Of a stretch of DNA of 64,000 bases, positions 51,481 through 59,632 are shown piece after piece. Source of the stretch: CAZTTH01 sp964615975 (GTDB taxonomy: Bacteria > Verrucomicrobiota > Lentisphaeria > JABSQK01 > JAJFLO01); NCBI GenBank assembly GCA_964615975.1, contig CAZTTH010000008.1:1-64000 (forward strand), given 5' to 3'. The stretch's first letter is position 1, and the number at the start of each line of letters is the position of its first letter. Made by a program: the position numbers and the translations under genes. A model generated the notes under the pieces. The model ran no database searches, was not told where the DNA came from, and saw only the letters and a program-made list of their open reading frames with translations.

Positions 51481-51918
51481 TCAGGCAATAAAATCTGCCC
51501 AGGAATTCGGGGTTTCATACAGACGCAGTTTGTCAATCTGCAACCGGTTGGGAAGATGGGAGACAAGCGCGCGATAACACCATCCAGAAATATTTTCAGC
51601 GGTCGGGATGAAGGGAACACTGATTGCTTTGAAATCGCCGCGATGTTGTTGATTGAAAAACTCATAGAGGATGGAATCATTTTCGTAGAACATGAACGCA
51701 TGATCCAGCACATCATGGATGTTTTCCATGATGACTTTTTTGATGTCGCCAAAATCCATGACCATTCCTTCCGAACTGTTCCCGGGTATTTCAATCAGGT
51801 CGCCATTGAGTGTCACTTCCAAACGATAGCGATGTCCATGGAGATTGCGGCATTTGCTATTGTGATTCGGAACCCGATGCCCCATATCCCATTCGATACA
51901 TTTGGTTATTTTTATCAT
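51481..51918 (-). CDS. queD: 6-carboxytetrahydropterin synthase QueD
   Basis: Makes 6-carboxytetrahydropterin from a GTP-derived pterin, the substrate of QueE. The protein has the zinc-binding pattern MGHRVPN and KCRNLHGHRYRLEV (catalytic cysteine just before the His pair), LDHAFMFYEND, and FIPTAENISGW. The frame opens at 51999, but the ATG at 51916-51918 gives the family start, so the protein is 145 aa. It is upstream of queE, with 45 bp between. Confidence 0.92.
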   Translation of the reverse strand: MIKITKCIEWDMGHRVPNHNSKCRNLHGHRYRLEVTLNGDLIEIPGNSSEGMVMDFGDIKKVIMENIHDVLDHAFMFYENDSILYEFFNQQHRGDFKAISVPFIPTAENISGWCYRALVSHLPNRLQIDKLRLYETPNSWADFIA

Positions 51919-52188
51919 GATCTTGAATACAATTTTTTTTATGGTGTGGTATTGTTTAAACCCTTGGTTATAATTCAATCTTGTGCGATATTCATACAAG
52001 ACAATAAGGATTTATCTGTTTGTTTACTTGGTGTGTAAGTAAATACAATTTTGCCGTTGAAATTGACAGTATAAAATCAGTCGGCTAATGTACGGCGTTT
52101 TATTTATTAATTATGACATTAGTTGTTTTCGTGCTTGCTGGCAAGCCGGGAATAACATAATCAATAATACAGAAAAGGGGTATTATTT

Positions 52189-52938
52189 ATGAGCGACAAA
52201 AATAATCAGACAGGAGATGAAGCCGCTATTTTGCGCCGGCTGGAAAGTTTGGAAACACAAATTACGCGCCATGACGATTTGCAGGTAAAGTTAAAATACA
52301 TTTCATTGTCGGGTCTTTTTCTGGTACTCTTTTTCTTCCTGCTATTTGTGTATCGTCTGATCAACTATGTACGGCATTACGAGGTAAATATCTTGATTGA
52401 CAATTTGCGGGCTCAGTCCATGGAAGTTGTAAAACCGGAAATAGAATTGTTTTTAAATGATCTTCGTTCTGATTTGTTGCCGACATTCTCGAAACAATTA
52501 ACCGATGAATTTGATAAACAAATGCCTTTGCTTAAAGATACGACGTTGGAATTGGGGCATCGGCTTGAAGAAAAAGTTCGTCTTCATGCTGAAGAGCGGT
52601 TAGTTGAATCAATGATCACTGGTTTGGAGTCCAGCGAAAAGGAAATCCAGATCATTTTTCCGGCATTCACCGCCGAGAATTTGGAAAAACAAATCGGTCA
52701 ATCCATGACTTACTATGTCGACACTCTGCATGATTCGCTGGAAGAACGAATCGCGTACATCTCATCCAGCATCGAAACGCTTAAATCATCGATCATGGAA
52801 CTGGGTAAATCTGATGCCATGAAGGATCATGTTCCCACTACCAAGGAGCAGGCGGAAGCTCAAGTGTTGGATTCAATTCTCGATTTGGTTGTATATGAAA
52901 TTAAACCCGAGCTCGGCGATGAACCGGTAAAAAAATAA
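52189..52938 (+). CDS. Unrecognised membrane-anchored helical protein, first of a pair
   Basis: This 249-aa protein has a short cytoplasmic N-terminus, a single membrane helix (ISLSGLFLVLFFFLLFVYRLI, residues about 43-63) and a long helical, charged C-terminal part with coiled-coil-like heptads. No named domain is recognised. AGGGG SD before the ATG. The gene 16 bp downstream has the same layout, so they probably form a two-protein unit. Chemoreceptor, LapB and MotB-type signatures are absent. Confidence 0.75.
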   Translation: MSDKNNQTGDEAAILRRLESLETQITRHDDLQVKLKYISLSGLFLVLFFFLLFVYRLINYVRHYEVNILIDNLRAQSMEVVKPEIELFLNDLRSDLLPTFSKQLTDEFDKQMPLLKDTTLELGHRLEEKVRLHAEERLVESMITGLESSEKEIQIIFPAFTAENLEKQIGQSMTYYVDTLHDSLEERIAYISSSIETLKSSIMELGKSDAMKDHVPTTKEQAEAQVLDSILDLVVYEIKPELGDEPVKK

Positions 52939-52954
52939 TAGAAAGAGGTGAACC

Positions 52955-53764
52955 ATGAGTAAAATAGCGGATAAAATTTCGACTCTGGAAACGCTCCTGA
53001 ATCAAAAGGAGACAAAACTAAAGAAAAAGATCACCAACACCCTGATTATTTATGCGGTATTGGTTGCCGTCGTTGCTGGTTACACTCTGTGGATTGTCCC
53101 GAAACTCAAGGAAATCACCAGCACCCAAGCCATGACAGAAATCATTTTAACTGAGGTTTCTGAGTTATTATCTAAAATGAGGACGAATTTTACTGATGAG
53201 GTGCACGCTAATTCGTCCGTCTGGGCAGTCGAAATAGTCAAGCAATCCATTGAAGCCATTCCTCAGGTGGAAGAGCCTCTCCTTGAAAAGGCGGATGCCA
53301 TGATAGATTACCTGGCACAGCATTTGGAAAATCAGTTGATCCCCTCATTTACCGATTTTCTGCGTGAAAATTCAGTGGAATTACGCGAACGTTACGCTGA
53401 GTTCAAGGATGAGGAAATGATGCAGGGGCTATCGCTCATATTTGTGGAAACCATCGAAACCGAGATCGATCAATACTTAAATGATTATCTCATTAAGGAA
53501 ATATCCCATTTGCGGAATCAGATCCGCCAGTTGAATCAGGGCAAGAAAATATTAACAAAAAGGGATGAGGCACAACGAAATTTAATCGTCTCATGGGTTT
53601 ATCTGACGGAAAATCATGCGGATGAAGGGTCAATATTGAGTGATTGTTTAAGCAGAGTAAAAGATCGTTGCATGAGTATGTTTACCATCGAGAATATGAA
53701 TGTCAAGGAACTTATGGAAGCCGAACCAGAGGATGTTGAAGGCGTTGGCGAAGTCTATGAATAA
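52955..53764 (+). CDS. Unrecognised membrane-anchored helical protein, second of a pair
   Basis: This 269-aa protein has a basic N-terminus (NQKETKLKKKITN), one membrane helix (TLIIYAVLVAVVAGYTLWIV, residues about 30-49) and a long helical C-terminal part (for example AMIDYLAQHLENQLIPSFTDFLRENSVELRERYAEF). The acidic tail ends EPEDVEGVGEVYE. AGAGGTG SD. It is weakly similar in layout, not clearly in sequence, to the upstream gene. A terminator at 53933-53971 closes the unit. Confidence 0.75.
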   Translation: MSKIADKISTLETLLNQKETKLKKKITNTLIIYAVLVAVVAGYTLWIVPKLKEITSTQAMTEIILTEVSELLSKMRTNFTDEVHANSSVWAVEIVKQSIEAIPQVEEPLLEKADAMIDYLAQHLENQLIPSFTDFLRENSVELRERYAEFKDEEMMQGLSLIFVETIETEIDQYLNDYLIKEISHLRNQIRQLNQGKKILTKRDEAQRNLIVSWVYLTENHADEGSILSDCLSRVKDRCMSMFTIENMNVKELMEAEPEDVEGVGEVYE

Positions 53765-53932
53765 CAGAACATTCCCGGGCTGTGTCGTCAGATATCAGTT
53801 TAGTTAATTTGTTTACAACACGCGAATTCAATATGAGTATGATCGATAATGTCAATCTTAATACCACGACTGAGAAAGACATGTATCTGCATAGTGTTAG
53901 GGCATAGTTTTATTGGCAATGTAAAAGTATGT

Positions 53933-53971
53933 GAAGGCGGAACCCATTCAGGGGGTTCCGCCTTCTTTTTG
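53933..53971 (+). terminator. Rho-independent terminator
   Basis: GAAGGCGGAACC and GGTTCCGCCTTC form a perfect 12-bp stem with a 9-nt loop, followed directly by TTTTT. It lies after the two membrane-protein genes and inside the long reading frame that opens at 53849. Confidence 0.8.
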
Positions 53972-54013
53972 TCGCCATACGCCACCCAGCTGATTCTCCC
54001 TGGTGAAAGTTCA

Positions 54014-55183
54014 TTGCCTGTTTCCGCTGAAAAATCATCTTCTTCATCCGCAACCCCAAACTGTTATCCCGAGTGGGCATTGGCACAGAGATCGAATGCG
54101 GATTCTTCTTTGCATACTTCAAGTCCAGACCAAGGTGACGATGTTCTGTTTCAACGTTCGGTTACGATCTCAGATATTGAAGAGTATTTACAGGCATCCG
54201 ATAATGCACTGGATATTGGCTACGCGAACTTATTGATTGGCAAGGTGTTTGAACCACGCTTGAATGTCAAGAATTATCTTGATTTCATTGATAAGATGTT
54301 GGAGACCATAAAAGATAAATCAGGGCGAAGCAATAAACCGGAAACGGTCATCGCCGCTATCAATCAATGCTTTTATGAAGACCATCGTTTTACGGCAGTT
54401 ATTGATCCATTTCCGGAGGATTTCCTGATCAATAATTTGGTGGATAATAAACAGGGAAGATGCATGTCGCTGGTGGCTCTTTATCTCGCTGTGGCGAAAC
54501 GGCTAAAAGTACCGGTAGTGGCCTTATGCATACCCGAACATATATATGCTCGCTGGGAGATCGACAAAGGAGTCCGGAGGATTTTTTCCCGTGGACCGGA
54601 TTACGTTAATATCGAAACGACCCTGAAAGGCAGTAATTATTCAGATAAGCATTATTTGGAGATGCTTGGATCCAACCCCGCGGAATTGCATGGGGAGTTC
54701 TACCTTCGCCCGTTGTCACCGAAGGAAACAATCGCGACTTATTTAAGCCCCTTAGGCAGCCTTCTGCGCGATCAAGGACGTTTGGATGAAGCGATTTCAG
54801 CGTGTCGGCTTGCGGTTAAAATTAATCCTGGAGATGCGGAAGCATGGAATAATCTGGGCATGTCTTATCGGCGCAAGGAGATGAAGGACCTGGCAATGAC
54901 TTCCTACCAGAGAGCGGTGGAAGTATATCCTAGATTCGCCGAAGCCTGGCATAATATGGGAAGTATTCAGGATGAACACAGCAAGCGCATCGAATATTTT
55001 AAAAAAGCCATTACCATTAAACCTCAATTTGTCGAAGCCTGGCGTAATCTGGTCATTGCTTATTATGAAAACCAGAATTATCAAATGGCCATGGCATGTG
55101 CTAATCAATGCCGCTCCCTCGGTTATGAATTACCTGGAGAATTGCTCAATAAAATCCAGCGGCATTTGAATGCGGCAAAATGA
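54014..55183 (+). CDS. SirB1-type transglutaminase-like/TPR protein
   Basis: The first half is a SirB1/transglutaminase-like domain, with ISDIEEYLQASDNALDIGYANLLIGK, NKQGRCMSLVALYLAVAKRLKVPVVAL (catalytic-type Cys) and IPEHIYARWE (His). The second half has TPR units (GDAEAWNNLGMSYRRKEMKDLAMTSYQRAVEVYPRFAEAWHNMGS). The frame is open from an ATG at 53849, but a strong terminator lies inside that stretch. The TTG at 54014 follows GGTGAAAG and keeps the domain. The start is therefore uncertain. The SirB1 domain's activity is unproven. Confidence 0.75.
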   Translation: MPVSAEKSSSSSATPNCYPEWALAQRSNADSSLHTSSPDQGDDVLFQRSVTISDIEEYLQASDNALDIGYANLLIGKVFEPRLNVKNYLDFIDKMLETIKDKSGRSNKPETVIAAINQCFYEDHRFTAVIDPFPEDFLINNLVDNKQGRCMSLVALYLAVAKRLKVPVVALCIPEHIYARWEIDKGVRRIFSRGPDYVNIETTLKGSNYSDKHYLEMLGSNPAELHGEFYLRPLSPKETIATYLSPLGSLLRDQGRLDEAISACRLAVKINPGDAEAWNNLGMSYRRKEMKDLAMTSYQRAVEVYPRFAEAWHNMGSIQDEHSKRIEYFKKAITIKPQFVEAWRNLVIAYYENQNYQMAMACANQCRSLGYELPGELLNKIQRHLNAAK

Positions 55184-55407
55184 TTCCTTTCGTAGAACAT
55201 GCTTGTAACAGGTATACCGCAATGCATCAGTTGATGCTGCAGTGGAGTACGAACTAAATTGGTGTTGAATTAAAGATTGCATGAATTTCAACATAACGAT
55301 CAAATTCCCAACACTTTCTGCTCCGATAGTGACGATAATCAAGTTCTCTCGCATGCGGGTTCAATAAACGCGAAGAGAGCGTTAAACTTATATTAATCTT
55401 GAGAGAC

Positions 55408-56703
55408 ATGGCTGCAATTATTTTGAGAAATGGGCGGGTGGTCGATCCATACACCGGTAAGGATACCGTCCGCGATATTGGGATCTGCGGAAGCACCTTG
55501 GTATTGCCTCAAGAAATTGAATCAGATCCGCAGCTTCACACATTCGATCTTTCCGGTATGATCGTGGCGCCGGGACTGATTGATATACATGTGCATTTAC
55601 GAGAACCTGGTTTTGCATATAAGGAGACAATTGCCACCGGCACCGCCGCGGCTGCCGCGGGAGGCTTTACCACAATTGTTGCCATGCCCAATACCAACCC
55701 CGCTATCGATACCATCGCCCGGGTTACCGATTTGCAGCATCGCATTGATGAAAGCGCCCTCATCGCGACTCATATCACCGCATGCATCACCCGGGATCGC
55801 GCCGGCGAGGAATTGACTGATATAGCGAGATTAAAACAACAAACCAAAATCGTCGCGTTATCCGATGACGGGGACTGTGTCCAGGATTATGGTCTGATGA
55901 AAGCAGCGGCACGGCTTGCCAGAGAAAATGATCTTCCAATCATGGATCATTGTGAAGATCATTTCCTTAGTAAAAACGGGGTAATGCGGGCCGGACCAAT
56001 ATCCCAAAGTATGCGTCTGCCTGGAATGCCAGGAGAAACCGAAAGCAATATCGTTGCCCGCAATATCCAATTGAGTCGGGAAACCGGTGCTCATTTCCAC
56101 CAGCAACACCTGAGTTACAAGGAATCAGTTCGGCTTCTTCGTTGCGCTCGTCAGGAAGGATTGCCGGTTTCCGGTGAAGCTTCACCACATCATTTGACAC
56201 TTACCCATGACCTGGTACCCATCCTGGGAACCAATGCCAAGATGAATCCACCGCTGGGGACTGAAGAGGATCGCCAGGCTTTGATCGCGGCAGTATTGGA
56301 TGGCACGATCGATATCATTGCCACCGATCATGCTCCACACGCGTCTTGGGAAAAGGCGCGAGATTGGGGCGCGGCCCCCTTCGGCATCCTTGGTCTGGAA
56401 ACTGCTTTACCACTCGTCCTTACTGAACTTTATGGTAAACATCACATGGACTTGATGGCGTTGTTGTCGCGATTTACGCTAGGACCAGCCAATTTATTGC
56501 ATCTGCCTAAAGACGGTTTGATACCAGGTGCGCCCGCAAACCTGGTTATTTTTGACCTCACTCAATCATTCCCGCTGGATATTACAAACTCCCGGTCGCG
56601 CTCCCGAAATTCTCCCTTTCATCACAAACAGGTCATCGGTAAAATCATGGGGACCATGTCAAACGGCCGATGGGTCTACCAACATCAGGACTTTTCCTCC
56701 TAA
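55408..56703 (+). CDS. pyrC: Dihydroorotase
   Basis: Closes carbamoyl-aspartate to dihydroorotate in pyrimidine synthesis. The protein has LIDIHVHLREPGFAYKETIATGT (zinc histidines and the lysine, residues about 54-76), MPNTNP, and IDIIATDHAPHASWEKA (catalytic Asp). This is the type I (PyrC/AllB) form. The frame opens at 55399, but the ATG at 55408 is the likelier start. It is upstream of gyrB on the same strand. Allantoinase is an alternative with the same motifs. Confidence 0.9.
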   Translation: MAAIILRNGRVVDPYTGKDTVRDIGICGSTLVLPQEIESDPQLHTFDLSGMIVAPGLIDIHVHLREPGFAYKETIATGTAAAAAGGFTTIVAMPNTNPAIDTIARVTDLQHRIDESALIATHITACITRDRAGEELTDIARLKQQTKIVALSDDGDCVQDYGLMKAAARLARENDLPIMDHCEDHFLSKNGVMRAGPISQSMRLPGMPGETESNIVARNIQLSRETGAHFHQQHLSYKESVRLLRCARQEGLPVSGEASPHHLTLTHDLVPILGTNAKMNPPLGTEEDRQALIAAVLDGTIDIIATDHAPHASWEKARDWGAAPFGILGLETALPLVLTELYGKHHMDLMALLSRFTLGPANLLHLPKDGLIPGAPANLVIFDLTQSFPLDITNSRSRSRNSPFHHKQVIGKIMGTMSNGRWVYQHQDFSS

Positions 56704-56838
56704 TTTTTGATGCATTTTCATAAGCAAAATTAATTCTCTTTATTTCTCGTTGCCGGGGTATGATTTCGAGGTTCTAATGCTACATTCATTCACTCAGAAC
56801 AGTCGTTCAAACATCATTTATTTTATTTCGTGAACATC

Positions 56839-59514
56839 ATGGAAAATCAGTCTGAAAAATTACCCGAATCGCATGCGGAAAATAACTCACACAGCGAATC
56901 CCAAAAAGGGGTTAATGTGGGAGCTCTGGCAGGTTCTCCGATTGGGGAGAATCAATCCGCGGGAGGCGGATTGGCAAATCCATCCGCGAATGAAGCTAAT
57001 GCGGTATATGACCAAAGCAGCATCACCGTATTGGAGGGATTGGAAGGGGTGCGTATGCGTCCTAGTATGTATATTGGCGACACTGCGGATCGTGGCTTGC
57101 ATCATCTGGTGTATGAAGTCGTCGACAACAGTATCGATGAAGCGTTGGCCGGTTACTGCAAAAATGTCGATGTCTACATTCATGTCGATAATAGTATAAC
57201 GGTAAACGACGATGGCCGCGGCATTCCCGTTGATATCCATGCCGGACAAGGTCTGCCTGCTGTTGAAGTGGTTCTCACCTTTCTCCATGCCGGCGGCAAG
57301 TTCGACCACAAATCATACAAGGTTTCCGGCGGGTTGCATGGTGTCGGGGTTTCTTGTGTCAATGCCTTGAGCGAATGGCTGGAAGTCGAAGTCCGACGCG
57401 GCGGCAGTGTATATCATATGCGTTTTGAGCGCGGTAAAACGGTCATGCCCCTCACCCGGGTGCGTCCGGCGACCGATACCGGCACCGAGATTACCTTTAA
57501 ACCCGACCCCACTATTTTTACCGCCCATGAGTATAAATGGGATATTCTTGCCACGCGCATGCGTGAACTGGCTTTTTTGAACAAGGGCGTGGCCATTACC
57601 CTTACTGATGAACGACCCGTGGAAGGTGTGCGAAAAGACCGCTTTATTTATGAAGGCGGAATTGTCGAATTTGTCCGCCATCTCAACGCCGGTAAACAGC
57701 CATTGCATAACATCATTTATTTCTACGCCGAAAAGGACAATGTGATTGTGGAAGCGGCGATGCAATACAATGATGGCTTCAGCGAAACCATTTTCTGTTA
57801 TGCCAATAACATCAATACCATCGAAGGCGGAACACATCTCACCGGCTTTCAAAAAGCAATCACCCGGACCATCAATGTCTATCTGAAGACTGTGCCTGCC
57901 TTCAAGAATGAAGCGCCGGTCACGGGCAGTGACGTGCGTGAAGGACTTGCCTGTGTCATCAGCATCAAGTTGCCCGACCCTCAATTTGAAGGTCAGACCA
58001 AAACCAAGTTGGGCAATAGTGATATCGCCGGCATAGTCGAACAGGCTGTTAACGAGAAATTGTCAACATTTTTTGAGGAAAATCCCCAGGAAACCCGAAA
58101 AATTCTGGAAAAAACACTGCTCTCTGCCCGTGCCCGGGAAGCCGCAAAAAAAGCACGTGAACTGACCCAGCGCAAAGGCGCGCTTGACGGTCATTCCTTG
58201 CCCGGTAAGTTGGCGGATTGTTCCGAGCGTGATCCCGCTAAATGTGAGGTTTATATTGTCGAGGGCGACTCCGCAGGCGGCTCGGCGAAACAAGGCCGCG
58301 ACAGCCGTTTTCAAGCGATTTTACCGATTCGCGGCAAACTCCTGAATGTCGAAAAGGCGCGCTTGGACAAATTATTGAAGAACACTGAAATTCAAGCTCT
58401 GATAACAGCGATCGGTTGCGGTATCGGCGCCGATGAAATAGACATCAGCAAGACCCGATATCGCCGCATTATTATCATGACCGATGCTGATGTTGATGGT
58501 TCGCATATCCGCACCTTGTTGTTAACCTTTTTCTTCCGTCACATGAAGGCGCTCATCGAACAGGGCTACATCTTCATTGCCAAACCGCCCTTGTTCAAGA
58601 TCAAGCGCAAAAAGCATGAACAATATGTTGAAACAGAAGAACAGCTGGATACTTACTTGTTTGAAAACGGATTGGATAATTTCATCGTGAAACGTGCGGG
58701 CAATGATGAAACGATCACGCTAGAAACCATCAAAGCTCTCCAGGCAATCGTCAAGGAAGTGAAACACCTGGCCACTAGTTTGATCCGTCATGGCATTGAT
58801 CCGGAAAATTATATTCGTCAAATCCATCCCGAAACCAAGGCCTTTCCCATCGCCCGCTTAACTTATAGAGAGTCAGGTGGAGAATTGCAGGAAACTTATA
58901 TATACTCGGATGCGGATGAAGCCAGATTGATTGAAGAACTTTGTGTCACGCGTTCACTGCGTGCGGCAGAAGATGGAGATCCCACCGCCACCATCGCGGA
59001 TCCCGCAACGAGTACAGCCGCCGGCGAGAAAGAATCTTCCGAAATTATGGCTTCAGAAGAACCGCAAGTTGAGCCCGAATTAACCTTGCCTTCCGGTACC
59101 GAGATCACGCGGATTTATGAGACCAAGTCCTTTTCAGAGGTGTGCCGCCGGCTTCAGGAAATCGGCATTGCCGTTGAGGAATTATATGGCGCAGGCAGAG
59201 ATTTATTCACAATAAGTCGAGGCCATACCGATGATGAAACGACGGTAACATCAATTATGGAACTTTATGAGGAAATTACCAAAGCAGGACGGCAGGGCAT
59301 CCAGGTGCAACGCTATAAGGGGCTTGGGGAAATGAATGCGGATCAGTTATGGGAAACCACCATGGATCCGGATAGTCGCCGGATGATAACGGTAACGATG
59401 GATGACGCTTTCCAAGCCGAACGCATCTTTACCTTATTGATGGGAGATGATGTTGGTCCGCGCCGGCGTTACATCGAGCAGTATGCAGCTACCGTGAAGG
59501 GGTTGGATATTTAA
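56839..59514 (+). CDS. gyrB: DNA gyrase subunit B
   Basis: ATPase and DNA-gate subunit of gyrase. The 891-aa protein has EVVDNSIDEALAGYC and DDGRGIPVDIH (GHKL ATPase), HGVGVSCVNALS, then YIVEGDSAGGSAKQGRDSRFQAILPIRGKLLNVEKAR (Toprim EGDSA), IIIMTDADVDGSHIRTLLLTFF, and RYKGLGEMNADQLWETTMDP near the end. An extra acidic linker (EDGDPTATIADPATS region, about residues 715-760) makes it longer than E. coli GyrB. A GTG at 56830 precedes the ATG at 56839. Confidence 0.95.
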   Translation: MENQSEKLPESHAENNSHSESQKGVNVGALAGSPIGENQSAGGGLANPSANEANAVYDQSSITVLEGLEGVRMRPSMYIGDTADRGLHHLVYEVVDNSIDEALAGYCKNVDVYIHVDNSITVNDDGRGIPVDIHAGQGLPAVEVVLTFLHAGGKFDHKSYKVSGGLHGVGVSCVNALSEWLEVEVRRGGSVYHMRFERGKTVMPLTRVRPATDTGTEITFKPDPTIFTAHEYKWDILATRMRELAFLNKGVAITLTDERPVEGVRKDRFIYEGGIVEFVRHLNAGKQPLHNIIYFYAEKDNVIVEAAMQYNDGFSETIFCYANNINTIEGGTHLTGFQKAITRTINVYLKTVPAFKNEAPVTGSDVREGLACVISIKLPDPQFEGQTKTKLGNSDIAGIVEQAVNEKLSTFFEENPQETRKILEKTLLSARAREAAKKARELTQRKGALDGHSLPGKLADCSERDPAKCEVYIVEGDSAGGSAKQGRDSRFQAILPIRGKLLNVEKARLDKLLKNTEIQALITAIGCGIGADEIDISKTRYRRIIIMTDADVDGSHIRTLLLTFFFRHMKALIEQGYIFIAKPPLFKIKRKKHEQYVETEEQLDTYLFENGLDNFIVKRAGNDETITLETIKALQAIVKEVKHLATSLIRHGIDPENYIRQIHPETKAFPIARLTYRESGGELQETYIYSDADEARLIEELCVTRSLRAAEDGDPTATIADPATSTAAGEKESSEIMASEEPQVEPELTLPSGTEITRIYETKSFSEVCRRLQEIGIAVEELYGAGRDLFTISRGHTDDETTVTSIMELYEEITKAGRQGIQVQRYKGLGEMNADQLWETTMDPDSRRMITVTMDDAFQAERIFTLLMGDDVGPRRRYIEQYAATVKGLDI

Positions 59515-59632
59515 TTGGGAATTGTCTGGATGATAAATCCGCCCGATGGAATTATTATCCGGGGACGAATACAACATGATGATGCTTATATGTTCATAAG
59601 CGCATCTTTATCAAAGAGCGAAGCAATAATCT

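Noticed and set aside
52189..53764. Chemoreceptor or flagellar stator identity for the two membrane proteins
   Set aside because: No HAMP, signalling-hairpin or MotB peptidoglycan-binding motif is visible.
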